Shown: positions 1 through 7,599 of the stretch, in pieces
Layout of the letters: each line of letters starts with the position of its first letter
How positions within the stretch are numbered: the first letter of the stretch is position 1
Assembly (NCBI RefSeq): GCF_000473245.1
Contig: NC_022524.1
Coordinates: 1,450,501 to 1,514,500 of the forward strand
Direction: 5' to 3'
Length of the DNA stretch: 64,000 bases
Source: Bacillus infantis NRRL B-14911
GTDB lineage: Bacteria > Bacillota > Bacilli > Bacillales > Cytobacillaceae
Notes under the pieces: model-generated
The model's input: only the letters and a program-made list of their open reading frames with translations
What the model was told of the DNA's origin: nothing
Databases searched by the model: none
Translations under genes and position numbers: made by a program

Positions 1-750
1 TGTCCGGGTAATGCCAGTCTGGCAGTAGAGTACGGTGAGAGGGCAATCTATATGAACAGCGGGCGGAAATATCCTGCAGCCAGCCTCATCAAAATCCCGA
101 TCATGATGGAAGCTTTCTTTCAGGCAGAGGAGGGCGTCCTGGATCTCAGTGAGCAGGTGTGTATTGGCGGGATTGAAAAGGCCGGAGGGGCCGGTATCAT
201 TCAATCTCTTTCAGTAACAGCTTCCCTAAGCATTCTGGACTGTATAACCTTGATGATTATAGTCTCAGACAATACAGCTGCCAATCTGCTGATAAAATTG
301 CTGGGCAAGAAAAATATTAATGATAGAATGCATGGACTGGGTCTTCAAACAACTGTACTGGGCAGAAAAATGATGGACTTTGAAGCCGCAGCAAAAGGTA
401 TTGACAATTTTACCACTGCCGCGGATATGGTTAAATGCCTGAGAGCAATAAAAGATGGTGAATTATTTTCCGAAAAGAACCGCAGCAAGATGCTAGATAT
501 AATGGAAGCGCAGCAATTCAGAGAAAAGCTGCCGGCCCTTGCATGCAAGGAGCTGAAGATTGCCAATAAAACCGGGGAGCTGCCTGGAATAGAGCATGAT
601 TGCGCCATCTTTGCTTCAGGCCGGGATGTTTTATATGCTGCCGTCCTGATCGAAGGTCTCTCAAGCCCGGAAGAAGGAAACCATGCAATCAGGCTGATTG
701 GGAGCCGGTTATCTGAGTTTCTTTGCCTTCCGGAAACAGAAATGAGGTGA
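1..750 (+). CDS. Class A beta-lactamase-like serine hydrolase (5' partial)
   Basis: The reading frame is open from the first base of the window, so the true start lies upstream; the ATG at 52 is internal. Three signatures of the serine penicillin-recognising fold are visible in order: S-x-x-K (SLIK, shortly after codon 20), SDN (VSDNTAAN) and K-T-G (NKTGELPG). They would supply the acylated Ser, its general-base Lys and the substrate-binding K-T-G strand. Family knowledge says such proteins hydrolyse beta-lactams or act as related esterases or peptidases; the substrate cannot be read here. The N-terminus, including any signal peptide, is missing. The next gene starts 4 bp after the stop, suggesting co-transcription. 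Confidence 0.85.
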   Translation, partial: CPGNASLAVEYGERAIYMNSGRKYPAASLIKIPIMMEAFFQAEEGVLDLSEQVCIGGIEKAGGAGIIQSLSVTASLSILDCITLMIIVSDNTAANLLIKLLGKKNINDRMHGLGLQTTVLGRKMMDFEAAAKGIDNFTTAADMVKCLRAIKDGELFSEKNRSKMLDIMEAQQFREKLPALACKELKIANKTGELPGIEHDCAIFASGRDVLYAAVLIEGLSSPEEGNHAIRLIGSRLSEFLCLPETEMR

Positions 751-754
751 ATTT

Positions 755-1096
755 ATGAAAGAGTTTAAGAATTATAATGAGTTCTGGCCTTTTTACCTTT
801 CGCAGCACAGCAAAAAATCCACTAGGACATGGCATTTCATCGGCACTACTTTTGTATATATCTGTATTGCTCTTGCCATCATTTATTTAAATGTCTGGTT
901 TATCATTCTGGCGCCGGTCATTGCTTATGGGTTTGCCTGGTTCTCCCATTTCTTTATTGAAGGAAATAAGCCGGCAACTTTTGGACATCCACTCTGGTCG
1001 CTTCGGGCTGACTTCCAAATGTATTTCTATATTTTAACTGGACGTCTTTCAAGGGAAATCGACAATCTGCCTGAACAATATTCAGCAGAAAAATAG
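755..1096 (+). CDS. DUF962 / Mpo1-like membrane protein
   Basis: A 113-residue protein with the DUF962 layout: an N-terminal block NEFWPFYLSQHSKKSTRTWH, two closely spaced hydrophobic segments (about residues 28-65), a conserved FSHFFIEGNKPATFGHP stretch with histidines, and a short C-terminal amphipathic part. The yeast member Mpo1 is an Fe(II)-dependent dioxygenase acting on 2-hydroxy fatty acids in alpha-oxidation, and the His residues seen here are the ones expected to bind metal. The bacterial role is not established. The start is supported by a GAGGTGA site overlapping the end of the upstream gene. A strong terminator follows, ending this two-gene unit. Confidence 0.85.
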   Translation: MKEFKNYNEFWPFYLSQHSKKSTRTWHFIGTTFVYICIALAIIYLNVWFIILAPVIAYGFAWFSHFFIEGNKPATFGHPLWSLRADFQMYFYILTGRLSREIDNLPEQYSAEK

Positions 1097-1106
1097 ACTG
1101 TCAGAA

Positions 1107-1137
1107 AAGCATCCTCAGCCGCTGGGATGCTTCTTTC
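1107..1137 (+). terminator. Rho-independent terminator after the DUF962 gene
   Basis: AAGCATCC (1107-1114) pairs perfectly with GGATGCTT (1125-1132) across a 10-nt loop, followed by a short T-rich tail. Confidence 0.8.
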
Positions 1138-1163
1138 ATTCTCAGTACTCCGCATACTGGTTT

Positions 1164-1193
1164 TTGACACTATAAGGGGAGGGATAGTAATAT
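1164..1193 (+). promoter_or_regulatory. Possible SigA promoter of the GGDEF-EAL gene
   Basis: TTGACA at 1164-1169 is followed after 18 nt by TAATAT (1188-1193). A perfect TATAAT overlaps at 1191-1196 but at 21 nt, too far. The element lies about 60 nt before the GTG start. Confidence 0.4.
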
Positions 1194-1254
1194 AATCATA
1201 GGTATATAGTAATTTTTTCCTGATAATAATAGACTAGGACAGGTGGACATCATT

Positions 1255-3276
1255 GTGAATAGCTACATTATTTCTGCGGCCGCCATGGTGCTGCTGGCTT
1301 TTATCTTTTTTTCTTCCGTTTTCCTGGGAAGCAGATATATCTATCAAAAACAAAAGTACTCCCAGACATTGCTTCTTCCGCTATCCAGCTCCTTTTATGT
1401 ATGGCTGCAACTGATGACCTTATTAAGCATTTACGGATTTATCGAACCTGCAGATGCATTCACACTGAATAGCCTGGCGATTTTTCTGTGCCAGTTCGCT
1501 GTTTATATGGTTCTTTTTCAATTTGCTGGAGTTAAAGATGACCGGGAAATGTCGCTCAAGAATCTGGTGCTGTGTGTTTTCTTTGTTGGATTGACAATTG
1601 GCATAGATGTTTATTTTGTCAGAAAAATAAATCCTTCATTAGTTGTCAGCACTGAGCATATTCTCATTGCCAGCTTATTCTTCATTATTTCATTGTTCCT
1701 ATGCTTCCGGTTTGTGCAGCAGATTTATATTGATAAAGTATTCAATAAGCAAAAAGTGCCTTTCTGGTTTCTCTCCTTTGGGGCGCTGCTGCTAGCTTAT
1801 ACATTTGTAGGGAGCACCATTGAGATTATCAGGAGTTTGAACAGCAGCGGGGATAACAGCTTATTTTTTACAGAAGTGCTCTCCATCCTGCTGCTCCTCG
1901 GTGTGACGACAGTTTACGGGGAGAAGCAGTATAACCGGAAAGAACAGGAATTGGTTGAAAGCAATAAACACCTTAATCACCTTGCCTACCACGATACATT
2001 GACGGGGCTTCCGAACAGGAGAAAGGTCATGCAGTCGATTGAGGAGTGGATGGCAGAGGATATCCAGTTTGCGGTTGTTTTTATCGATCTGGATCATTTC
2101 AAGCATGTCAATGATCTTCTCGGCCATAATATCGGTGATGATCTGCTCAAAAAAATTGCATCCAGGCTGAAAGAGAATTCGGGCAGCGAGGATATTGTGG
2201 GCAGGCTTGGCGGTGATGAGTTCATCATTTTGAAGCCAGTTAAGGAAAATCTGCAGCTGGATGATTTTTCAGCAGATCTGATTGAAAAGGTTGTAGAGCC
2301 TGTCCAGATTCTTGAACACGAGATCGTGATTACAACAAGCATCGGGATAGCCTTATATCCAACGCATGGGAAAGATGTTAATGACATCATGAAAAAGGCG
2401 GATATAGCTATGTACAATTCCAAAGATAAAGGGAGAAATACATATTTTATCTTTACGCTTGAGCTGGATGAGAGCATCATCCGCAAGATGACGTTAAAAG
2501 AAGATTTAAAGCATGCACTGGTGCGGGATGAATTGGAGGTACACTTTCAGCCGAAGATCAGAGTATCCGATCAATCAGTGAATGGATTTGAAGCGCTTCT
2601 GAGATGGAAGCATCCTTCAATCGGCTTTATTCCCCCGGCTGAATTTATCCCGATAGCTGAGGAATCAGGCTCCATATCCGAGATAGGGAGCTGGGTCCTG
2701 CGGCAGGCGTGCAGAGAAATTTCCGCTATTAACGAAAAATATGGCAGGCAATATATCATTTCTGTGAATTTCTCGATCAAGCAGCTCCTGCAAAAAGATA
2801 TTGTGGAAACTGTCTCGGGCATCTTAAACGAAACCGGCCTGGATCCGAAGTTTCTTGAGCTTGAAATAACAGAAAGGGTGGCCATGAATGATGCCTATTC
2901 GGCAGGGGATGCTTTTATGCAGCTGCTTGACCTTGGGCTGATGCTGAGCGTCGATGATTTCGGGACAGGATATAATTCGCTGAGCAACCTCCAGGAGCTG
3001 CAGATCCAGCGGCTTAAAATAGACAAAACCTTTATTCAGCAGATGGAAAGTGATGAACATAATAAAGCTTTGGTCGCTTCCATTGTATCGATGGGCAAGC
3101 ATCTTGGCATGCAAATCACTGCCGAGGGCGTTGAAACCCCGGAGCAGCTGTCATTCCTGATGGAAATCGGATGTGATGAGGCGCAGGGCTTCTACTTCTC
3201 CAGGCCAAAGCCGATTGAGCAGATTATGAATACAATCAATGCCGGCAGCAAAGCAATAGCCGGAAAGGAGCAGTAA
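1255..3276 (+). CDS. Membrane-bound GGDEF-EAL c-di-GMP turnover protein
   Basis: A 673-residue protein. Seven hydrophobic segments fill about residues 3-220 and form an uncharacterised sensory membrane domain. A GGDEF domain follows (intact GGDEF near residue 319), then an EAL domain (EALLRW near 446) with the usual catalytic signatures NFS, ELEITE, DDFGTGYNSL, LKIDKTF and AEGVE. Both diguanylate cyclase and phosphodiesterase activity are possible on sequence. The product-inhibition site is absent: the RxxD expected just before GGDEF reads GSED. I prefer GTG at 1255 because AGGTGG (1241-1246) sits 8 nt before it; an in-frame GTG at 1243 overlaps that site. Its stop shares a base with the next start (TAATG), implying translational coupling with the HAD phosphatase. 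Confidence 0.93.
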   Translation: MNSYIISAAAMVLLAFIFFSSVFLGSRYIYQKQKYSQTLLLPLSSSFYVWLQLMTLLSIYGFIEPADAFTLNSLAIFLCQFAVYMVLFQFAGVKDDREMSLKNLVLCVFFVGLTIGIDVYFVRKINPSLVVSTEHILIASLFFIISLFLCFRFVQQIYIDKVFNKQKVPFWFLSFGALLLAYTFVGSTIEIIRSLNSSGDNSLFFTEVLSILLLLGVTTVYGEKQYNRKEQELVESNKHLNHLAYHDTLTGLPNRRKVMQSIEEWMAEDIQFAVVFIDLDHFKHVNDLLGHNIGDDLLKKIASRLKENSGSEDIVGRLGGDEFIILKPVKENLQLDDFSADLIEKVVEPVQILEHEIVITTSIGIALYPTHGKDVNDIMKKADIAMYNSKDKGRNTYFIFTLELDESIIRKMTLKEDLKHALVRDELEVHFQPKIRVSDQSVNGFEALLRWKHPSIGFIPPAEFIPIAEESGSISEIGSWVLRQACREISAINEKYGRQYIISVNFSIKQLLQKDIVETVSGILNETGLDPKFLELEITERVAMNDAYSAGDAFMQLLDLGLMLSVDDFGTGYNSLSNLQELQIQRLKIDKTFIQQMESDEHNKALVASIVSMGKHLGMQITAEGVETPEQLSFLMEIGCDEAQGFYFSRPKPIEQIMNTINAGSKAIAGKEQ

Positions 3277-3851
3277 TGAATATTCTATGGGACTTTGACG
3301 GTACACTTTTTGATACATATCCCGCTTATACACGGATTCTGAAGGATGTGCTGGGAGAAGAGGCAGAACATGAAGAGATCCTGTCTCAATTAAAGATTTC
3401 TTTTACCCATGCCTTTACCCATTACAACCTGAAGGAAGAGCAGATTTCCTATATAAGAAAGATGGCAAGAAGTCTGAAGCCGCAGGATCTTCAGCCATTT
3501 CCAGGAGTGAAGGATGTGCTGAAAAGGGCCGGGTGCAATGTCATCATGACACATAAAGAGAGGGAGGATGTGCTGGCCATCCTGGAGCATCACAATATGT
3601 CCTCTTTATTTGCCGATCTTGTCGCCGGAGATGATGGATATCCCAGGAAGCCGCATAAAGCTTCTTATGAATATCTGCATGGCAAAAACAGCATTGATCT
3701 TGCCATCGGTGACAGGGAACTCGATATTCTTCCGGCGAAGGAGCTGGGCATCAGGACCTGCCTTTTCCAGAATACTACACCTGGCGCGGATTATTATTTG
3801 CCGCGTTATGAAGATTTTGAGACTGTTATTGGATGGGAAGCATTTAAATGA
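3276..3851 (+). CDS. HAD-superfamily (subfamily IA) phosphatase
   Basis: A 191-residue protein with all four HAD motifs: DFDGTLFD near the N-terminus (nucleophile and acid Asp), MTHK (motif II Thr), the motif III lysine in RKPHK, and GDRELD (motif IV acidic residues). The small alpha-helical cap between motifs I and II is typical of phosphoglycolate-phosphatase-like proteins. The substrate is unknown. It starts on the last base of the GGDEF-EAL stop codon, so it is translated from the same mRNA. A shared role with nucleotide signalling is only inference from this coupling. A bidirectional terminator closes the unit. Confidence 0.88.
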   Translation: MNILWDFDGTLFDTYPAYTRILKDVLGEEAEHEEILSQLKISFTHAFTHYNLKEEQISYIRKMARSLKPQDLQPFPGVKDVLKRAGCNVIMTHKEREDVLAILEHHNMSSLFADLVAGDDGYPRKPHKASYEYLHGKNSIDLAIGDRELDILPAKELGIRTCLFQNTTPGADYYLPRYEDFETVIGWEAFK

Positions 3852-3856
3852 AAACA

Positions 3857-3885
3857 GAAAGCAGGCAGCATAGCTGCCTGCTTTC
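3857..3885. terminator. Bidirectional terminator between convergent HAD and ydaG genes
   Basis: A 13-bp perfect stem, GAAAGCAGGCAGC (3857-3869) with GCTGCCTGCTTTC (3873-3885) and a 3-nt loop, is flanked by A-rich and T-rich sequence on the two sides. Confidence 0.85.
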
Positions 3886-3897
3886 TATTTCATTAGA

Positions 3898-4320
3898 TTA
3901 TAATTCTAGAGCTTCAAAAGAGCTGTCTTTGCTGTTCATTACCCTGACGTCTGTCGGCTGTATTTCAAGGACGATATAATTCGGGTCATTCGGACCGTCG
4001 AACCATGGCTTTAAATGATCATTCCAGACCTTTTCCTTGAGCTCTTCAGAAGCATTTACAGAGGCCCTTCCTTCGATCTCGAGATAAGCATCTCCCAGCC
4101 CTTCGCCATCATATCCGATAAGTATATGCACATTCGGATTTTCTTCAATTTCTTCCGTTTTATCGGTCTCTTTGCTTGTTGCAGTATAAAGCTTCAGCTC
4201 ATCATTGAAAAATGTCATATAGCGTGTATGCGGCTTATTGCTTTTTACAGTCGCAAGCGTTCCTATTTTATTATCTTCCAAGATTTTAAGCACTTTTTCT
4301 TTCACATCATTATTAGTCAT
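3898..4320 (-). CDS. ydaG: General stress protein 26-like flavin/PNPOx-fold protein
   Basis: A 140-residue soluble protein of the pyridoxamine-5'-phosphate-oxidase-like split-barrel fold, closely resembling B. subtilis general stress protein YdaG. Seen are the N-terminal helix then IGTLATVKSNKPHTRYMTFF, a strand KLYTATSKETDKTEEIEENP, and YLEIEGRASV. Family members bind FMN or other flavins; a precise reaction is not known. It is the last gene of a three-gene minus-strand operon, overlapping the upstream 86-codon gene by 8 bp. A SigB-type promoter lies upstream of the first gene, consistent with induction by general stress. Confidence 0.9.
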   Translation of the reverse strand: MTNNDVKEKVLKILEDNKIGTLATVKSNKPHTRYMTFFNDELKLYTATSKETDKTEEIEENPNVHILIGYDGEGLGDAYLEIEGRASVNASEELKEKVWNDHLKPWFDGPNDPNYIVLEIQPTDVRVMNSKDSSFEALEL

Positions 4321-4573
4321 AAGAATCCCCTCCTATTTTATCTTTATCAATCGTTTCGAAGTCTGCATTATACTTTTCTTCACTTGAGGAATTATCTTTC
4401 GTGTTCCTCCCCATCTTCTCCTCGTGCTGCTCCTGCTTTAAGTCCTCAAGAGGAATGGTATCAACATTCTGCTCTTCCTTGAATTTATCGTAGATGCTTT
4501 CTTTGTCGGTTTTAAATTGTTCAGGGTTGTCCATATCCTGCTGTTCGTATTTTCCGTCTTTTTCGCCTGCCAT
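4313..4573 (-). CDS. Small acidic hydrophilic protein, stress operon
   Basis: An 86-residue protein rich in Glu, Asp, Lys, Gln and Asn with almost no hydrophobic core, predicted to be disordered. It has no signal peptide and no recognisable domain. AGAGGTG lies 8 nt before the ATG at 4573. It sits between a 39-codon gene and ydaG, overlapping the latter by 8 bp. Because it shares the SigB-like promoter, a stress-protectant role of the hydrophilin type is a reasonable guess, but the function is not known. Confidence 0.7.
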   Translation of the reverse strand: MAGEKDGKYEQQDMDNPEQFKTDKESIYDKFKEEQNVDTIPLEDLKQEQHEEKMGRNTKDNSSSEEKYNADFETIDKDKIGGDSYD

Positions 4574-4596
4574 GCGAAATCACCTCTTATACGAGA

Positions 4597-4716
4597 TTAT
4601 TTTTGGTTCTTTTCTGTTTTGGAGCCTTCTCTTTGCGGTTCGATATCTTTGTTGTGTTCTTTCTTCTTTTCCTGTTCAATTGAGTCATTGTCCTGGTGTT
4701 TATTTGTTTCAGCCAT
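4597..4716 (-). CDS. 39-residue hydrophilic micro-protein
   Basis: A very short gene of 39 codons plus TAA. It is supported by a textbook AGGAGG 8 nt upstream of the ATG at 4716 and by its place as first gene behind the SigB-like promoter. The product starts MAETNKHQDNDSIEQEKKK and is dominated by Lys, Glu, Gln and Asn, like its 86-residue neighbour. No family is recognised. Confidence 0.6.
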   Translation of the reverse strand: MAETNKHQDNDSIEQEKKKEHNKDIEPQREGSKTEKNQK

Positions 4717-4751
4717 GAATATAACCTCCTTGATGATTGTGTAATAGTACA

Positions 4752-4776
4752 TTACCCTTTTTCAGAAGTGAAAAAC
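4752..4776 (-). promoter_or_regulatory. SigB-type promoter of the ydaG operon
   Basis: On the minus strand GTTTTT (4776-4771) is separated by 13 nt from GGGTAA (4757-4752). The B. subtilis SigB consensus is GTTTaa-N12-15-GGGTAt. It lies 35 nt before the ATG of the first gene, and the operon ends in a known SigB-regulon homologue (ydaG). Confidence 0.75.
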
Positions 4777-4880
4777 CGGGAGGAGAATTTCAATGTGCAG
4801 CTGACGGAAGGGGGAGGGGTGCAAAATGATATATTTCCTCAGAACGAACAGGCTGATTTTTTTTCAGTAGCAATAAAAAA

Positions 4881-4904
4881 TGCCCGCTGCATATGCAGCG
4901 GGCA
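4881..4904 (-). terminator. Terminator of the tRNA-Arg gene
   Basis: A perfect 24-bp palindrome TGCCCGCTGCAT/ATGCAGCGGGCA is followed on the minus strand by TTTTTTATTG (4880-4871). Confidence 0.88.
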
Positions 4905-4917
4905 TTTTCACTATATA

Positions 4918-4991
4918 CGTCCCAGAAGAGATTCGAACTCCCGACCTACAGTTTAGGAAACTGTTGCTCTATCCTGCTGAGCTACTGGGAC
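4918..4991 (-). tRNA. tRNA-Arg (anticodon CCT)
   Basis: On the minus strand the acceptor arm GTCCCAG/CTGGGAC, a D-arm (AGCTCAGCAGGATAGAGC), an anticodon arm ACAGT-TTCCTAA-ACTGT and a T-arm with GTTCGAATC are all present. The loop reads T-T-CCT-A-A, giving anticodon CCT, which decodes AGG (Arg). CCA is not encoded. The gene stands alone and has its own terminator downstream. Confidence 0.95.
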
Positions 4992-5135
4992 AACGTTATT
5001 TATTATATAACCTTTTTCTCTGTTGGTCAATAATGATCGAAAAAAAATCCTGTTTTTTTTTGAAAGGCTTTTTCTGCATGAATTTTCCTTGCAGTGGGAC
5101 AATAGTGGATATTTCTTAAGTAGGTTGGTGAAGAG

Positions 5136-6482
5136 ATGTTCAAGGGCGGCAATAAAAGGGAAGAGCTCCTCCGTTTTTTAAAGGAGAAGGCTGGCCATGC
5201 ATCAGATACAGCCGTTCAGGAGCTAAAAGGGGCGAGTTTTTCTGTCTATTTATTTTATATAAAAAGTATATGCGATACTGACAAAATCCAGGAGCAGCTT
5301 GTAAAGCCTTTTTTCCAGCTGCAGGATGAAACAGGATATAAAAAATATATTTGTTCACTGTCCGGTATCAGTGAGCTTGAGGACAGAGGGCAGGCTCTGA
5401 AGGATTTGATGAGGGGCTCGGCGATCCTCTTATTCAGGGAAACTTTTTATGTTCTGCAGCTAAAGAAATATATAAGCCAGGGAGTCAAGGATGCAACAGT
5501 CGAAACAACCATCCAGGGACCACAGACTGCATTGAGCGAAGACCTGGGTACAAATCTAAATATCATCCGCCACCGCTATCATAAGACAAGCCTGACGGTG
5601 GAAGAAAATGAAATAGGTTCTGTTTCCGGGCTGGGCCTTCTGCTTCTCTATGACAAGGAAAAGATTGAGGCAGACATCCTGCAGGGGGTAAAAGATAAAA
5701 TAGAAAGCATCAAAGCTTCACAGAAAATCGTCCAGTCAGCAGGGGAAATCCATAGAATGCTGACGCCGCGGGAAAAAACGCTCTTTCCTGTGTTCATGAT
5801 CACTGAGAGGACTGATCGCATAGCCCTTAATCTTGCACAGGGAAAGATAGTCATCCTTATTGAAGGATCTCCTTTCGGCCTGATTCTGCCGGCCGTTTTT
5901 TTCGACTTTATGAGCTCTATGGAAGACCTGTATCAGCCTTATTGGGTTTCTAGATTTCTGATCACCCTGCGGTATCTGGGCCTGTTTATAAGTCTGCTGC
6001 TCCCTGGACTTTACGTGGCCATTACTTCTTATAACCCTGAAGTCTTCCAGGTCCAGCTTGCACTGGGAATTGCGGGGAGCCGGTCATCAGTCCCTTATCC
6101 CTCCTATCTGGAGGTGCTGTTCATGCTGATTATGATGGAGCTGCTGACAGAAGCATCCATCAGGCTCCCTAAATCGATCGGCTCGACAGCAACGACGGTT
6201 GGAGGATTGATTCTGGGACAGGCTGCAACGGAGGCAGGGCTGGTGTCCAACATCATGATTATCATCGTCTCAGCTGTGGCCATTTCCAATTTTGTGATTC
6301 CAATCAATGAAATGAGCTTCTCGATGAGGGTCATGAAATATGTCATCCTTCTTTTGGCTGCCATGACCGGCATGATTGGCCTGGTGATTGGCCTGATGGG
6401 CCTGCTTCTATTCCTCGTACGATTGGACAGCTTCGGAAAGCCGTATCTGAAAATGTTTTTTGGCGAAGGCAGCAAACAGTAG
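5136..6482 (+). CDS. Spore germination protein, GerA family (receptor A subunit)
   Basis: A 448-residue GerA-family membrane protein, first gene of a complete gerA-gerB-gerC germinant receptor operon. A soluble N-terminal domain of about 250 residues carries the family block VETTIQGPQTALSEDLGTN followed by an Arg/His-rich strand. Several membrane helices follow, with the conserved IRLPKSIGSTATTVGGLILGQ region. The subunit would sit in the spore inner membrane and, with B and C, respond to small germinants; recent work on the family describes A subunits as ligand-gated channels. The GP-x-x-x-x-x-E block is divergent (family norm RGPREGFTE), so ligand specificity may differ. The ribosome site (GGTTGGTG) is moderate. 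A weak SigG-like element (TGAATT at 5079, CAATAGT at 5100) precedes it. Confidence 0.9.
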   Translation: MFKGGNKREELLRFLKEKAGHASDTAVQELKGASFSVYLFYIKSICDTDKIQEQLVKPFFQLQDETGYKKYICSLSGISELEDRGQALKDLMRGSAILLFRETFYVLQLKKYISQGVKDATVETTIQGPQTALSEDLGTNLNIIRHRYHKTSLTVEENEIGSVSGLGLLLLYDKEKIEADILQGVKDKIESIKASQKIVQSAGEIHRMLTPREKTLFPVFMITERTDRIALNLAQGKIVILIEGSPFGLILPAVFFDFMSSMEDLYQPYWVSRFLITLRYLGLFISLLLPGLYVAITSYNPEVFQVQLALGIAGSRSSVPYPSYLEVLFMLIMMELLTEASIRLPKSIGSTATTVGGLILGQAATEAGLVSNIMIIIVSAVAISNFVIPINEMSFSMRVMKYVILLLAAMTGMIGLVIGLMGLLLFLVRLDSFGKPYLKMFFGEGSKQ

Positions 6483-6498
6483 AAGCGAGGAGGTCCGA

Positions 6499-7599
6499 AT
6501 GACTAGCCGTTATTTTTATTATCTGATTTTGTTAAATATGCTTGCCAATATCATCGTTTTTGTTCCAAAGATGCTGATTGAGGAACGTACTGGCGGAGCG
6601 GTGATGTCCATGGCGGTTGCTTTGCCTCTTGGCGTGATCGGAGCTTATTTCTTTTCAAGGGCAATGGGCAGATTTGAAGGAAAAAGTCTGCCGCAGATTC
6701 TAAAGAACTCTTTCATCCCCGGCTGGGCAGGGAAGCCGCTTATCCTATATCTGGCCGTCATTTGGCTGGCATCTGGCCTGATCACACTTTACGCTTTTAC
6801 GGACATTACAGAAAGATTTATCAATCCTGACATGGAGAAATGGCAGATAGCGCTTTTCTTTCTGCTATTTGTTGTATGGGCGGCTTCTTCTAAGCCAGAA
6901 AAGGTGCTGTACCTCCTGGAAATCATCCTCATTCTGAACGGGCCGCTTGCTGTGCTGCTTCTTGTTAAAATTTATCTCAGCGGATCGCTGAGCTGGCTGG
7001 ACATTAAAGAGGGAGCGACACACCTGTGGCAAATGCCGACCTGGAAGTCAGTATCTGCTGCAACATATGTCTTTTCCGGATACGCAAATTTAGTCATCTT
7101 CAATGTAGTCATGAAGGGGAAGGTAAAGCCGCGCTTCTTTCTGCTGACCCTGCCTGCAGGAGCAGCAGTGCTAGCAACCACGTACTTCGTTCCAATTGGC
7201 ACTTTTGGGTTTGAAGGAGTGGGCGATCTGGAATATCCCTGGCTGTCGAGTGCTGATGCAGTCAGAATGGAGCTAGCCTTTGTTGAAAGGGCATTCTACA
7301 TTTTCATCCTGATCTACATAGGAATCTCGCTGATGAATGTTGTGGTTCACTGGCATGTAGCCCAGGCACTGGTTAAAAGTGTCTTCCTGCTTAAAATGCA
7401 TAAGAATAAAACTAAACTGGGTGCACTTTCAACAAATTTTCCGCTGATGCTGTTTGCTGCATTGTTTTTTATTGGCGTTTTTCTTGTCAATGAAGAGAAT
7501 ATGTCTGTCTTTACAATATGGTGGATGAACATCCGCATGCCGAGCGAGTACATTATGGTTGTCCTGTTTATATTGCTCTCCAGGAGGAAAAACAAATGA
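6499..7599 (+). CDS. Spore germination permease-like protein, GerB family
   Basis: A 366-residue protein with ten predicted hydrophobic segments, of the GerAB/YndE branch of the APC transporter superfamily. I chose ATG 6499 because GAGGAGG sits just upstream; an in-frame ATG at 6460 would overlap the gerA-like stop and lacks a site. In the receptor complex the B subunit holds the nutrient-binding pocket, as shown for GerAB and L-alanine. The specific ligand cannot be predicted. Its stop overlaps the start of the lipoprotein gene (ATGA). Confidence 0.9.
   Translation: MTSRYFYYLILLNMLANIIVFVPKMLIEERTGGAVMSMAVALPLGVIGAYFFSRAMGRFEGKSLPQILKNSFIPGWAGKPLILYLAVIWLASGLITLYAFTDITERFINPDMEKWQIALFFLLFVVWAASSKPEKVLYLLEIILILNGPLAVLLLVKIYLSGSLSWLDIKEGATHLWQMPTWKSVSAATYVFSGYANLVIFNVVMKGKVKPRFFLLTLPAGAAVLATTYFVPIGTFGFEGVGDLEYPWLSSADAVRMELAFVERAFYIFILIYIGISLMNVVVHWHVAQALVKSVFLLKMHKNKTKLGALSTNFPLMLFAALFFIGVFLVNEENMSVFTIWWMNIRMPSEYIMVVLFILLSRRKNK

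Noticed and set aside
4696-4956. Plus-strand gene across the tRNA region
   Set aside because: It overlaps the tRNA-Arg, its terminator and the SigB promoter, and has no ribosome site or family-like sequence.
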